Counted from the first letter of the stretch, positions 53,918 through 63,165 are shown. The stretch is 64,000 nucleotides of DNA from Sulfitobacter faviae (GCF_029870955.1 NZ_PGFQ01000001.1:620001-684000); one strand, 5' to 3'. The notes: generated by a model from the letters alone, not told the origin. Program-made: numbers and translations.

Positions 53918-54673
53918 ATGGACCTCTCGGCCCTCCTGACCGATGCCCTGATGGGGTATTTCGTCGTTTTTGCCCGGATCGGCAGCGCGCTTGTGTTCAT
54001 GCCGGGGTTCGGGGAGACCTCGGTGCCGATGCGGCATCGGTTGTTCTTTGGTCTGATCCTGAGCGCCGCGCTCTATCCCGTGACCGGCCTCGGCCCCGTC
54101 GCCGAGGATCGCCCCGGTGCCCTGTTGTTGATCTTTGGCTCTGAGATCACCGTGGGGCTTTGGATCGGGCTGGTCGCGCGCACGCTGCTTTCGGCGCTGC
54201 AATTCGCGGGCTATCAGATGGCACTGATGTCGGGGCTGGCCAACGCTTTGGCCCCGAACATCGGCGCCTTCGAGGGGGCGACCTCTATGGCGGCGATGCT
54301 GCTGATCGGGGCCACGGCGCTGATCTTCATCACCGACCTGCACCACCTCATCATTGAATCGCTGCTGATGTCCTATCAGGTCTTCGTGCCCGGCACCTTT
54401 ATGCTGGCCGATCTGACCGACCAATTCGCGCGGGCGACGCAGGTGAGCCTCTACCTCGGCCTGTCAATCGCAGCCCCCTTCTATGTCGCCGGTCTGGTGC
54501 TGAACGTCGGGATGGGGCTGGCCAACCGCATGATGGCGAGCCTTCAGGTCTTCTTTATCGCCCAGCCCCTGCTGATCGCCGCCGGGCTGGCCTTGATGGT
54601 GCTGGCGGTTCCGACCATGATGCGCGGGTTTCTTGAGCCTTTCGCGAATTGGCTCACCACCTACGGATTCTAG
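53918..54673 (+). CDS. fliR: Flagellar export gate protein FliR
   Basis: 251 residues from MDLSALLTDALMGYFVVFAR with about six transmembrane segments. Characteristic are FARIGSALVFMPGFGE, the gate region QFAGYQMALMSGLANALAPN and NVGMGLANRMMASLQVFFIAQP. One FliR with five FliP makes the gate core. It begins two bases after the flhA stop and ends three bases before flhB. Confidence 0.94.
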   Translation: MDLSALLTDALMGYFVVFARIGSALVFMPGFGETSVPMRHRLFFGLILSAALYPVTGLGPVAEDRPGALLLIFGSEITVGLWIGLVARTLLSALQFAGYQMALMSGLANALAPNIGAFEGATSMAAMLLIGATALIFITDLHHLIIESLLMSYQVFVPGTFMLADLTDQFARATQVSLYLGLSIAAPFYVAGLVLNVGMGLANRMMASLQVFFIAQPLLIAAGLALMVLAVPTMMRGFLEPFANWLTTYGF

Positions 54674-54676
54674 CCC

Positions 54677-55795
54677 ATGTCGGAAGAGGACAAGAGCAGT
54701 AAGACCGAAGAGCCGACGGAGAAAAAGCTCCGAGACGCGCGCAAGAAAGGCGACGTGCCGCAATCGCGTGAGACCGGCACGGCGATGCTGGTCTTTGCCC
54801 TGCTGATGATCCTGATCTTCGTGCTGCCCGCCTCGATCGACGGTATCGTGGCGGCGCTGCAAAGCCCCCTTTTGGGGGCGGGTGTCACCGCCATCGGCAC
54901 CGGCGGCACTGGTGTTGCAGAAGCGGGCCAGGTGTTGAAATCGCTCGGCTTTACGCTGGGGCTGGCGATGATGCCGGTGGTGGGGATCATGGTGCTGGCA
55001 GCCCTTTTCGGCGTGTTAATCCAAGGCGAGACTGTCGTCTCGGCCGAGCGGATCAAACCGAAGTTCTCCAAGCTGAACCCGCTGTCGGGGTTCAAACGGC
55101 TGTTCTCGGCCGAGGCTTTTGTCGAATTTGCCAAGAATACGGCCAAGGTGCTGGTGATCGGTTTCATCACCGTCTGGGCCGTGCGTGACATCGCGCAGTC
55201 ACTGGGCCAGACGCAGGCTTTCATCCCCGAGACGCTGCTGCAAGCGACCCTGCAAAAGGTGCGCTGGATTTTTCTGGTCACCACCGTGCTTCTGGTGCCC
55301 ATCGCCATCGCCGACATCATCTGGAAGCGGGCGCAGTGGAAAAAGAAACAGATGATGAGCCTCAAGGAAATCCGCGACGAGCATAAGGACAGCGAGGGTG
55401 ATCCGCAGATCAAGGGCCGCCGCGCCGAATTGCGCCGCGCCCGCGCCCGTCAGCGCATCGCGCAGGCCATCCCCAATGCCAGCGTGATCCTGACCAACCC
55501 GACCCATTACGCCGTGGCGCTGAAATATGAACAGGGCGTCGATGATGTGCCGGTCTGCGTGGCCAAAGGGGCCGATGTCATGGCCCACCGCATCCGCGAG
55601 TTGGCCAAGGAACACGACATTCCGATGATCGAGAACCGTCCGTTGGCCCGCGCCCTCCACGCGGCGGTAGAGGTCGACGACCACATTCCGATGGAACATT
55701 GGCAAGCCGTGGCCGAGATCATCGGCTTTGTCATGGACCTGCGCCGCAACGTGCGCCGCAAGCCCCCTGCGGGGTCGTCGATCCGCGAAGAGTGA
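54677..55795 (+). CDS. flhB: Flagellar export switch protein FlhB
   Basis: 372 residues. The N-terminus SEEDKSSKTEEPTEKKLRDA is the classic FlhB start; four transmembrane segments occupy about 30-215. The self-cleaving NPTH site is intact in SVILTNPTHYAVALKYE, so the substrate-specificity switch should work normally. KGADVMAHRIRELAKEH and NRPLARALH complete the C-terminal domain. Last gene of the rightward flagellar operon; it converges on the motE-like gene with nine bases between. Confidence 0.96.
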   Translation: MSEEDKSSKTEEPTEKKLRDARKKGDVPQSRETGTAMLVFALLMILIFVLPASIDGIVAALQSPLLGAGVTAIGTGGTGVAEAGQVLKSLGFTLGLAMMPVVGIMVLAALFGVLIQGETVVSAERIKPKFSKLNPLSGFKRLFSAEAFVEFAKNTAKVLVIGFITVWAVRDIAQSLGQTQAFIPETLLQATLQKVRWIFLVTTVLLVPIAIADIIWKRAQWKKKQMMSLKEIRDEHKDSEGDPQIKGRRAELRRARARQRIAQAIPNASVILTNPTHYAVALKYEQGVDDVPVCVAKGADVMAHRIRELAKEHDIPMIENRPLARALHAAVEVDDHIPMEHWQAVAEIIGFVMDLRRNVRRKPPAGSSIREE

Positions 55796-55804
55796 TGCGC
55801 GTGC

Positions 55805-56434
55805 TTAGCGCAGGCGCAGCCCTTCGAGATTGCGGTCGGCGGGGAGTTTGGAGCGTTCCAGCAGGATTTTCGTGATCAACCGCGCCCGGACAAGGCTGAA
55901 CGATCCCATGATCTGCGCCGCGTCCCGTTCGGGCATGGCACCGATGACCTGCACGGCGGTCTCCACGTCGATCTCATCCATGATGCCCGCCGCCACCTGC
56001 GGCTTCATGTTCCGGTAAAGTTCGACCAGTTTGGTCATGTCCTGATTGTTCGCCTCTTCGATCACCTTGAGCTGCGCGCCGATCTCGTCGCGCAGGCTGG
56101 CGAGGCGGGTCTGTTCGGCCTTGAGGCTCTGTTCGGCCAGCGCAAGCTTGGCTTCACGGTCGGCAATCGTGTCGCGTTGCTCTTTCAGCAGCGCCCGCTC
56201 TTCGGCGATGGCTTCGGCAATCAGATGGCTCGGCTCGCACATGCCGCTCTCGCCCGGGGCGCTGGCGTCATAGCTGGGTGGCGCGGGGGCGGCGGCAAGC
56301 TCAACAGGGACCGGGGGCGTGTCATCGGGGGTTTCGGCGATGGCCATCATCGGCATGAACTCAACCGTGAGTTTGAGCACACCAGCCACGCCAAGGCCAA
56401 AAAGCGCGATCTTGGGCAGGGAAATACGGCTCAT
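55805..56434 (-). CDS. MotE-like flagellar motor chaperone
   Basis: 209 residues. An N-terminal hydrophobic segment (about 8-30), a Pro/Ala linker, a coiled coil (about 75-130, EERALLKEQRDTIADREAKL) and a C-terminal MgtE_N-like bundle (KPQVAAGIMDEIDVETAVQV, MPERDAAQIMGSF). This is the architecture of MotE, a periplasmic partner that helps MotC fold in some alphaproteobacteria. No motB or motC is in the window, so the partner must lie elsewhere. Last of fliL-fliM-DUF6468-motE, overlapping the upstream gene by four bases. Confidence 0.75.
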   Translation of the reverse strand: MSRISLPKIALFGLGVAGVLKLTVEFMPMMAIAETPDDTPPVPVELAAAPAPPSYDASAPGESGMCEPSHLIAEAIAEERALLKEQRDTIADREAKLALAEQSLKAEQTRLASLRDEIGAQLKVIEEANNQDMTKLVELYRNMKPQVAAGIMDEIDVETAVQVIGAMPERDAAQIMGSFSLVRARLITKILLERSKLPADRNLEGLRLR

Positions 56435-56832
56435 TCCTTACGCTCCTTGGTGATGTCGAAAAAGGTGCGGACCAGTTCGGACTTGCCCTGTACCGCCGCT
56501 TGGCCCCGGACCTGCGCACGGCCCTTGAGCCGCGCGGCGCGCATCTGGGCCGGGTTCTGGCCCGCCGGGGCAGGCTCGGGCGCGGCTTGACGGGGCGCCG
56601 TGGCCTCGCGTTGCACCGGCGGCTCGGGGCGCTGTACCTTGGTGCTGAGGTCACGCAGGTCTTCGACCGATTTCGCCGATTGATCGACCGCGTTGGAAAA
56701 GGCCCCGACCATCGGCTCCATCTCTTTCAGGGTCGCCATCAAGGCGCGAACGCGGCGGTCGAGGATAAAGGCATAGACCAGCGTGCCGACCAGCAGCACG
56801 ATGATGAGGATATCAATCAAGGCCGGCATCAT
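56431..56832 (-). CDS. DUF6468 membrane protein of the fliLM operon
   Basis: 133 residues. A transmembrane segment at about 5-25 (IDILIIVLLVGTLVYAFIL), then a coiled helix with VRALMATLKEMEPMVGAFSNAVDQSAKSVEDL, then a Pro/Arg/Ala-rich tail. Proteins of this kind follow fliM in alphaproteobacteria; the Caulobacter flagellar-positioning protein PflI is, as I recall, in the same context, but similarity was not checked. The start lies 20 bases inside the fliM end. Confidence 0.68.
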   Translation of the reverse strand: MMPALIDILIIVLLVGTLVYAFILDRRVRALMATLKEMEPMVGAFSNAVDQSAKSVEDLRDLSTKVQRPEPPVQREATAPRQAAPEPAPAGQNPAQMRAARLKGRAQVRGQAAVQGKSELVRTFFDITKERKE

Positions 56833-57760
56833 CGTCGCTGTCCTCCTGATTTTCCTTAGGGAGCAGGGATTGGATCACCCGCAGCGCCAAGGCGCCATTG
56901 CTGCGCTGGCCAAAGGCCGCTTGAAACATCGGCTGGGCGTTCACCATGCCGACCACGGGGGTATCGACGGTCATGCCCAGATCGATCACCTGACCGGGCT
57001 TCCATTCCAGCACCTCATGCAGCGGGATCGTCACCTGCTGTAGCACGCCGGTGATGGTGACCGTGGTACTGGAGATCTGGCTGTTCATATCCTTGCGCGC
57101 GTTGCTGTCGGTGGGCGAGCGCCCGCCAAGGAAAGGCTGCGCAAGCTGGGCGCTGACCTCATCCAGCGTGCCATAGGGCAAGACCAGCGCCATATGGCCG
57201 CTGCGGTCTTCGAATTGCATATGCAAGCGGACCAGCACCGTCGCCGTGCGCGGCGCGGCCAGCATGACCGACCGGGGGTTGGATTCGAGCGATTGAATGT
57301 CGAATTGCACCGGGCTGACATCCTGCAGGCAATGCGCCAAACCTTTGAGCGATAGTTCCGCCAGCCTGCGGCCCAGTTTCTGCTCAATCGCGGTCAAACC
57401 GCGGGGTTTCCACTGCTGGCTGGTGGCGCGGCGGCCACCCAGCATGATCTCGAGCACCGAAAACAGCAGGTCAGGCTCGACCACACAGGCGATCTGGCTG
57501 CCCCAGCTTTCCGCATTGGCAATGGCGATGAGCGAGGGCGACTGGATGCTCTCCATCGCGTCCTCATAGGGCATGTATTCGAGCGAGCTCAGCTCGATCT
57601 CGGGGGCGACGGTGCAATAGGATTTGAGGTCGGGCACCAGCGCCAGCAGCAGACGGTCGATGATGATCTCAAGCGTGGGCAGGCGCTGGAAGCTTTCCCG
57701 CGCCTGACGGATCATCGTCTCTTCGAGGCTCAGCGCATCGGGGGAGGCCGCTATCGTCAT
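56813..57760 (-). CDS. fliM: Flagellar motor switch protein FliM
   Basis: 315 residues with the CheC-like middle domain (EDAMESIQSPSLIAIANAESWGS, IEQKLGRRLAELSLKGL) and the C-terminal SpoA domain (TITGVLQQVTIPLHEVLEWKPGQV, VDTPVVGMVNAQPMFQAAFG). The expected N-terminal CheY-docking sequence (LSQxEIDALL type) is not visible: the chain begins MTIAASPDALSLEETMIRQA. The start overlaps fliL by four bases, leaving no room for a longer version. It forms the switch ring with FliG and FliN. Confidence 0.92.
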   Translation of the reverse strand: MTIAASPDALSLEETMIRQARESFQRLPTLEIIIDRLLLALVPDLKSYCTVAPEIELSSLEYMPYEDAMESIQSPSLIAIANAESWGSQIACVVEPDLLFSVLEIMLGGRRATSQQWKPRGLTAIEQKLGRRLAELSLKGLAHCLQDVSPVQFDIQSLESNPRSVMLAAPRTATVLVRLHMQFEDRSGHMALVLPYGTLDEVSAQLAQPFLGGRSPTDSNARKDMNSQISSTTVTITGVLQQVTIPLHEVLEWKPGQVIDLGMTVDTPVVGMVNAQPMFQAAFGQRSNGALALRVIQSLLPKENQEDSDDDAGLD

Positions 57761-58289
57761 TGCACCACCATATCGGCAATCAGGATTTCATGCGGCGCGT
57801 CGGTGTGCCCCACCGCCCGCGCCCGGCGCAGCAGTTCGGTCTTTAGCATCGCCAGCCCATAGCTGCCCGACAGATCGCTGACATGCAACTGGCGCAGGAA
57901 ATCTTGGAAACTGTCGCGCAGGTAAATCTCACGCGCGACCAGACGCTCTGCGCCCTCGGCGGTTTCGTCATAGACCATCAGCATGTTGAGCTTGAGAAAG
58001 CGGCTGGTCTGCCCGCCCTGCGGGCCGGTGTCGGTGACGTTCACGATGATCTCAGGAAAAGGCATGACCGGCATTTTGACTTCGGTCTTGGGCTTTGCGC
58101 CGTGGCCGTCTTCGCCGCCCTTCTCGCCGTGATCGCTCTCAGCCGTCTCAACGGTCTCTTCGGCGGTTTCCTCCCCCCCAGCCCGGCCATTTCAAGCAAC
58201 CCCGAAGGCCCGATGGCCAGCGTGACCCCACCCAGACCCGCAAGAAGGCAGAGCAAGACGACAGCAAGGATAGCGAGAGGTTTTTTCAT
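57757..58289 (-). CDS. fliL: Flagellar basal body protein FliL (frameshifted as sequenced)
   Basis: 177 residues when one base is restored in the seven-G run (58173-58179 on the plus strand, CCCCCCC). The start MKKPLAILAVVLLCLLAGLG is the membrane anchor; after the repair a Glu/Gly-rich linker EETAEETVETAESDHGEKGG leads to PVMPFPEIIVNVTDTGPQGG and RFLKLNMLMVYDETAE, the FliL stomatin-like domain. FliL surrounds stator units and affects torque. First gene of fliL-fliM-DUF6468-motE. Confidence 0.9.
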
Positions 58290-58471
58290 TCTTTCACTCT
58301 TAATCGGATCCCGCGCGAAGCGCCACATGCAAGAACAAATACATATTCAAACAAGCTTTATTGCAACAGAAACCTGTTTATTTTTCGGATCGGCCAAGTA
58401 TAAATCGATATATGCTTGCATAGTGAGGGCCGAGTGGAGAATGCTCGGGCCATACAACCGAGTGAGGGGCC
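58290..58471. promoter_or_regulatory. Divergent promoter region between fliL and fliF
   Basis: 182 bases, clearly AT-richer than the surroundings (for example 58338-58410), separating two flagellar operons. It must carry a promoter on each strand. I could not find a convincing CtrA box (TTAA-N7-TTAA) or sigma-54 site here. The fliF GTG is preceded by GAGGGGCC. Confidence 0.6.
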
Positions 58472-60175
58472 GTGAATCAGATCGTTGAAAACCTTAAGGA
58501 TTTGGGTCCAAAGCGGCTGGCTCTTCTTGGCGGCATCGGTCTGGCGATCACCGCGGCCATCTTCATCGGCGCGCGGACCATCCTCGCCCCTACCTATGTC
58601 CCGGTTTACAGCCAGTTAAGCCCCGGCACCGCCTCGCAGATGATGCAGACGCTGGAACAGGCGGGGCTGACGGTCGATCTGTCGCGCAACGGCGATACCA
58701 TCTCGGTCGCCGAGACCGACATCGCCCGCGCCCGCATGGCGTTGGCCGATGCAGGGCTGCCCGGCGAAGGCGTCCCGGGGTGGGAGATTTTCGACAATAT
58801 GTCCGGCATGGGGATGAACTCCTTCATGCAAAAGGTGAACCGCCTGCGCGCGCTGGAAGGGGAGCTTGCCCGGTCGATCCAGACGATCAGCGGCATCAAA
58901 GCCGCGCGGGTGCATCTGGTGCTGCCCGAACGCGCCGCCTTTTCGCGCAGCCGAGCCGAGGCCAGCGGCTCGGTCATCGTGCGGTCGCAGGCCAATACCA
59001 GCATGACGCGCCGTCAGGCGCAGGCGATCCAAGCGCTGGTCGCCTCAGCCGTGGCGGATTTGGAAGCGCAGAACGTGACCGTCCTCTCGGCCTCCGGCGA
59101 GACGATCCTGGCCAAGGATGAGGGCGGCAGCTCCGACTTCTCGCTGCAGGGGCAGCGCAGCATGATCGAAGAGCAACTGGCGCAAAAGGTTGAATCGATC
59201 CTCAACGCCCGGGTTGGGCCGGGCAATGCCCGCGTGCGGGTCAGCGTCGATCTGACCACCGAGCGCGAAGTGCGTGTCTCGCGCAGCTTCGATCCCGCCC
59301 AGCAGGTCGCCCGGTCGATCGAGACCCGCGTGCGCAACTCGAATGAGACTGACCCGGCGGCGGCCACGGTGGATGTGGCCAACAACATTCCCGATGAGCT
59401 GCGCGACGATGCGGGCGGGGCGGCAGGCCAGTCCACCCGTTCGGAAAACGATGAGATCATCAACTACGAGATCGGCTCGGTTCAGAGCGAATTGGTGCGC
59501 GAGCCGGGCGATATTGAGCGTATCTCGGTCGCGGTGCTGGTCAACGGCAGCTACGGCACCCTGCCCGATGGCTCCGAAGGCTATATCGAGCGCAGCCCCG
59601 AGGAGATGGCGCGTCTGACGCAGCTGGTCAGCACGGCCATCGGCTTTGATCAGGCCCGGGGCGATCAGGTGCAGGTCGACAGTCTGCAATTCCTCGATTT
59701 CGATTCCGAGTTCAGCAACCCCGCCAGCCGTGGCTTGGGCGCGGTGCTGGCCGATAACGCCATGACCATCCTGCGCTCGCTCTTCGCCTTGGCGCTGGTG
59801 GCGATCATCATGGTGCTGGGCGCCCGCCCCCTGCGCATGGTGCTGGATGCCACCCTGCCCCAGCCCGCGCTGGCCGGTGCCGGGGCCGATGCGGCGCTGC
59901 TGGACGGCCCCGAGGAAGACAACGCGCCCAAGGCGCTGACCGGCGGCACCCAGAAAGAGACGCCGCAAAACCGCCTGCCCACCCCGGCGGGGGCGCAGAC
60001 CGGTGCGGTGCTTGGCCCGATGGATGAAATGCCCCGCGACATGGTGCATCTCGCCTCGGTCGAGGGGGCGGTTCAGCACAGCCAATTGCGCGCCGTGGCC
60101 GAGCTGGCCGAGGACAACACTGATGACGCCCTGCGCGTTCTGGGCGAATGGCTGTCGGAAGGGGATGATTTGTGA
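58472..60175 (+). CDS. fliF: Flagellar MS-ring protein FliF
   Basis: 567 residues starting with GTG at 58472. Two transmembrane segments flank the periplasmic ring domains: about 17-38 (LALLGGIGLAITAAIFIG) and about 430-450 (LRSLFALALVAIIMVLGARP). Ring-building motifs include the GEGVPGWEIFDNMSGMGMNS and NRLRALEGELARSI stretches. The C-terminal tail (DDALRVLGEWLSEGDDL) is the FliG-binding end. Its stop overlaps fliH. First gene of fliF-fliH-fliN-fliP-fliG. Confidence 0.95.
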   Translation: MNQIVENLKDLGPKRLALLGGIGLAITAAIFIGARTILAPTYVPVYSQLSPGTASQMMQTLEQAGLTVDLSRNGDTISVAETDIARARMALADAGLPGEGVPGWEIFDNMSGMGMNSFMQKVNRLRALEGELARSIQTISGIKAARVHLVLPERAAFSRSRAEASGSVIVRSQANTSMTRRQAQAIQALVASAVADLEAQNVTVLSASGETILAKDEGGSSDFSLQGQRSMIEEQLAQKVESILNARVGPGNARVRVSVDLTTEREVRVSRSFDPAQQVARSIETRVRNSNETDPAAATVDVANNIPDELRDDAGGAAGQSTRSENDEIINYEIGSVQSELVREPGDIERISVAVLVNGSYGTLPDGSEGYIERSPEEMARLTQLVSTAIGFDQARGDQVQVDSLQFLDFDSEFSNPASRGLGAVLADNAMTILRSLFALALVAIIMVLGARPLRMVLDATLPQPALAGAGADAALLDGPEEDNAPKALTGGTQKETPQNRLPTPAGAQTGAVLGPMDEMPRDMVHLASVEGAVQHSQLRAVAELAEDNTDDALRVLGEWLSEGDDL

Positions 60176-60834
60176 TCACGAGCCTCAAGCTTCAGAACTT
60201 CGACGAAGACGGCAAGAGCAAGCCGCAAGACCCGGCGCTGCCCACCCCGGAAGAGATCGAAGCGAAAATCAAGAAGGCCCATAAGCAGGGCCATATCGAA
60301 GGCTATCTGGCCGGGGCCGATGCGGGCCGCGCCGAGATGCATCAGACCATGCAGGCCGAACATGCCGCCATGGCCGAAAAGCTCGCGCAGGAACTGGCGC
60401 GGCTGGCACAGGCGATGCAGGCCCATCAAGAAGCGCTGATGGCGCAGATCGTGGGCTTTACCCTGCAAACCTGCGAGATCGTCCTGCCCGAGGTGATCGA
60501 ACGGCTTTCAACCGCGCGGGTGAAAAAGACCGTGACCCAATCGCTGAAAATGGCCATCGGGTCGAGCCATATCAAAGTGCGCCTGTCGCCCGCCACGCTG
60601 GATCAGATCGGCCCCGAGCTGCGGCAACGGGCGGTCTATTACAAATGCGACAGGGTGCTGGACCTGCGGGCCGATCCCGAACTGCCCGATGGCGATGCGC
60701 GCATGGAATGGGACCACGGCAACCTTGATTACGGGTTCAAAAAGATTTGCGACCGCCTGCTCGCCGAATTGCGCGACACCCATGCGCGGGCGCTGAAAGC
60801 ACAAAAGGAGAAGGACGGAAATGGACAAGCCTGA
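60172..60834 (+). CDS. fliH: Flagellar export stator protein FliH
   Basis: 220 residues beginning with GTG (60172) that overlaps the fliF stop. Helical: EEIEAKIKKAHKQGHIEGYLAG and the Ala/Gln/Glu-rich stalk EKLAQELARLAQAMQAHQEA are typical of FliH, followed by an HrpE/YscL-like C-terminal domain (EVIERLSTARVKKTVTQ, FKKICDRLLAEL). FliH inhibits and delivers FliI to the gate. Overlaps fliN by 14 bases. Name assigned from fold and position; sequence conservation in this family is low. Confidence 0.83.
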   Translation: MITSLKLQNFDEDGKSKPQDPALPTPEEIEAKIKKAHKQGHIEGYLAGADAGRAEMHQTMQAEHAAMAEKLAQELARLAQAMQAHQEALMAQIVGFTLQTCEIVLPEVIERLSTARVKKTVTQSLKMAIGSSHIKVRLSPATLDQIGPELRQRAVYYKCDRVLDLRADPELPDGDARMEWDHGNLDYGFKKICDRLLAELRDTHARALKAQKEKDGNGQA

Positions 60835-61270
60835 CCTGCAATCCCCCCAAGACGACAACAACGCCACAGACGGCAAAGCGCCTGACGCCACGCCAGAGCA
60901 GCCGCGCGCCGATGCCTTTGGCAACGCCGCCAGCGCGGGCGGCGATGATGCGGGCGTCTTCCCGCAGCTTGACACCGAAGACTCGCGCAACGCGCTGGCC
61001 CCCCGCCCCGATGCGGGCGGCGCGGGCATCAACGCGATGCTGAACGTCGGCCTCGATGTGCAGATCGTGCTGGGCCAAGCCCGTATGCCGATTTCGCGCC
61101 TGCTGGAACTCACCCGCGGCTCTATCGTGGAGTTGAACCGCAAGATCGGTGCACCGGTGGACCTTATGGTCTCGGACCGTCTGGTGGCGCGCGGTGATCT
61201 CGTGAAGGTCGGTGAAGACCGGCTTGGCGTCTCCCTGACCCAGATCGTCAAGGACTATGTCCCTGACTGA
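60821..61270 (+). CDS. fliN: Flagellar motor switch protein FliN
   Basis: 149 residues. An acidic N-terminal tail of about 70 residues precedes a SpoA domain: MLNVGLDVQIVLGQARMPIS, RGSIVELNRKIGAPVDLMV and RLVARGDLVKVGEDRLGVSLT are the FliN signature. It stacks under FliM in the C-ring. Overlaps fliH at the start and fliP at the end, each by 14 bases. Confidence 0.94.
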   Translation: MDKPDLQSPQDDNNATDGKAPDATPEQPRADAFGNAASAGGDDAGVFPQLDTEDSRNALAPRPDAGGAGINAMLNVGLDVQIVLGQARMPISRLLELTRGSIVELNRKIGAPVDLMVSDRLVARGDLVKVGEDRLGVSLTQIVKDYVPD

Positions 61271-62093
61271 CCGCCCCTCTCTGCGCAGCTATGCGTCGGG
61301 CCGGATGGGCCTTGCCCTGCTGGTGCTTCTCGCCAGCGGCGGCATGGCCGTGGCCCAAGATGGCGGATTTCTCAGCACGCTTTCGGATGTGATTGGTGAC
61401 ACCGCGCCGGGCAGTGATGAGAACGCCAATCTTTCGGGGCGGATCGTCCAGTTCATCGCGCTGGTCACCGTGCTCAGCATCGCGCCGGGGCTTTTGGTGG
61501 TGATGACCAGCTTCACCCGCTTTGTCATTGTCCTGTCGATGCTGCGCTCGGCCCTTGGGCTGAACCAGACCCCGCCCAATATCGTGCTGACCTCGCTGGC
61601 GCTGTTCATGACCTTCTTCGTCATGCAGCCGGTGTTTGAGGACGCCTATGAGGCCGGGGTTGAGCCGCTGTTGGAAAACGCCATCGCCGAGGAACAGGCG
61701 CTGGAGCGGATCGCCGCGCCCTTCAAGACCTTCATGTATGTCAACACGCGGCCCGAAGACTACGCCCTGTTCCTGCGCATCGCGCCTGCGGATGAGGAGG
61801 CCGAAGAAAGCCCCCTGCCCGCCTCGGCGGAAGAGGCCACTTTCCGCCATCTGGTGCCCGCCTTCATGATCTCGGAACTGCGCCGCGCCTTTACCATCGG
61901 TTTTCTGATCTACCTGCCCTTCGTCGCCATCGACCTTATCGTCGCCTCGGTCTTGATGAGCGCGGGCATGATGATGCTGCCCCCGGTACTCATCTCCTTG
62001 CCGTTCAAGGTGATTTTCTTTGTGCTGATCGACGGTTGGTACATGCTGGCCGGGTCTCTGATCGAAAGCTATGTGCCGCTTGCCGGTGGCTGA
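61257..62093 (+). CDS. fliP: Flagellar export gate protein FliP
   Basis: 278 residues with an N-terminal signal peptide (about 16-35), then four transmembrane segments. Conserved stretches are APGLLVVMTSFTRFVIVLSM, LGLNQTPPNIVLTSLALFMT, and ISELRRAFTIGFLIYLPFVA with IDLIVASVLMSAGMMMLPP. Five FliP chains form the export gate with FliR and FliQ. The ATG at 61257 lies inside the fliN end. A 20-base gap precedes fliG. Confidence 0.96.
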   Translation: MSLTDRPSLRSYASGRMGLALLVLLASGGMAVAQDGGFLSTLSDVIGDTAPGSDENANLSGRIVQFIALVTVLSIAPGLLVVMTSFTRFVIVLSMLRSALGLNQTPPNIVLTSLALFMTFFVMQPVFEDAYEAGVEPLLENAIAEEQALERIAAPFKTFMYVNTRPEDYALFLRIAPADEEAEESPLPASAEEATFRHLVPAFMISELRRAFTIGFLIYLPFVAIDLIVASVLMSAGMMMLPPVLISLPFKVIFFVLIDGWYMLAGSLIESYVPLAGG

Positions 62094-62115
62094 CCTGCTC
62101 TGAAAGGATTTCTCC

Positions 62116-63165
62116 ATGTCGACCAATGCCCTTTCCAAATCCCGCAGAAAGCCCATCACGGTGGAGGATCTGAACGGTCCGACCAAGGCGGCCATCACCT
62201 TTCTCTGCCTCGGCGAGCAGACCGGATCGAAACTGATGCAAAAGCTTGGCACCGCCGAGATCGAGCGTATCACCAGCGCCATGAGCCGCCTTGGCCCGAT
62301 CCCGGCAGAGGTGGTGGAACATGTGCTCAAAGAGTTCACCCAAAAGGTCGTCAGCGGCACCGGTTCGGTCGTGGGGTCGCTGTCGACGGCGGAATCCATG
62401 CTGCGCAAATTCATGCCCGAAGAGCAGGTGAGCAGCATCATGGAAGGCCTCAAGAACAGCGAGCGGGAGAACGCCATGTGGCGCGGCTTTGGTGCGCTGG
62501 ATGAGACGGTGATCGCCAATTACCTCAAGGGCGAGCATGACCAAACCGCCGCGGCGATCCTCAACAACGTCGACACCGGCGTAGCCGCCAAGGTGCTGCC
62601 GCTGCTGGGTCCTGAGCGGATGCAGGACATCGCCGAGCGCATGATCGCGATGGAGGCCGTGCCATTGCATATGATGCAGCAGATCGAAGAGACGCTGAAA
62701 CAGGATATCCTGTCGAATGCGATGCATACCAATTCGGTCGAGACGCATCAGCGCATGGCGGATCTGTTCAACCAGTTGGATGTGCAGGCCTTTGATGAGC
62801 TTTCCGGCGCGCTGGACGCGCGTATTCCGGACGCTTTCCAAGCCATCAAACAGCGCATGTTCGTCTTTGACGACCTGTTCAAACTGCCGATGCAGGACTT
62901 GGCGCAGGTAATGCGCGGGCTCGATGGGGCGACCCTACCGATGGCGATGCGCGGCGCCAAGAAAGAGCAGCGCGATCACCTGATGGAATGCCTGCCGCAA
63001 CGCTCGCGTCAGATGCTGATGGACGAGATGGCCGCCACCGGCCCGGTCCGGGGCCGCGACGTGCGCGCGGCACAGGCCGCCATGGTGGAATATGCTAAGA
63101 GCCTTGCCGATCAAGGGGTGATCGAATTGCCCTCGGCCGCCGATGACGACGAATTCATCGAGTAA
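62116..63165 (+). CDS. fliG: Flagellar motor switch protein FliG
   Basis: 349 residues from MSTNALSKSRRKPITVEDLN with AAAGGA upstream. The N-terminal domain (about 18-110) binds FliF, the middle domain (about 120-215) has GPERMQDIAERMIAMEAVPL, and the C-terminal domain holds the torque helix region FVFDDLFKLPMQDLAQVMRG and SRQMLMDEMAATGPVRGRDV. It sits at the top of the C-ring. Last gene of the fliF operon, convergent with the DUF1217 gene six bases away. Confidence 0.94.
   Translation: MSTNALSKSRRKPITVEDLNGPTKAAITFLCLGEQTGSKLMQKLGTAEIERITSAMSRLGPIPAEVVEHVLKEFTQKVVSGTGSVVGSLSTAESMLRKFMPEEQVSSIMEGLKNSERENAMWRGFGALDETVIANYLKGEHDQTAAAILNNVDTGVAAKVLPLLGPERMQDIAERMIAMEAVPLHMMQQIEETLKQDILSNAMHTNSVETHQRMADLFNQLDVQAFDELSGALDARIPDAFQAIKQRMFVFDDLFKLPMQDLAQVMRGLDGATLPMAMRGAKKEQRDHLMECLPQRSRQMLMDEMAATGPVRGRDVRAAQAAMVEYAKSLADQGVIELPSAADDDEFIE

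Noticed and set aside
58290-58471. CtrA or sigma-54 sites in the fliL-fliF divergent region
   Set aside because: No match good enough to report; half-sites only, as expected by chance in an AT-rich stretch.
60171-60179. TGTGATCAC match at the fliF-fliH junction
   Set aside because: Single incomplete copy formed by the fliF stop and the fliH GTG start; coding constraint explains it.
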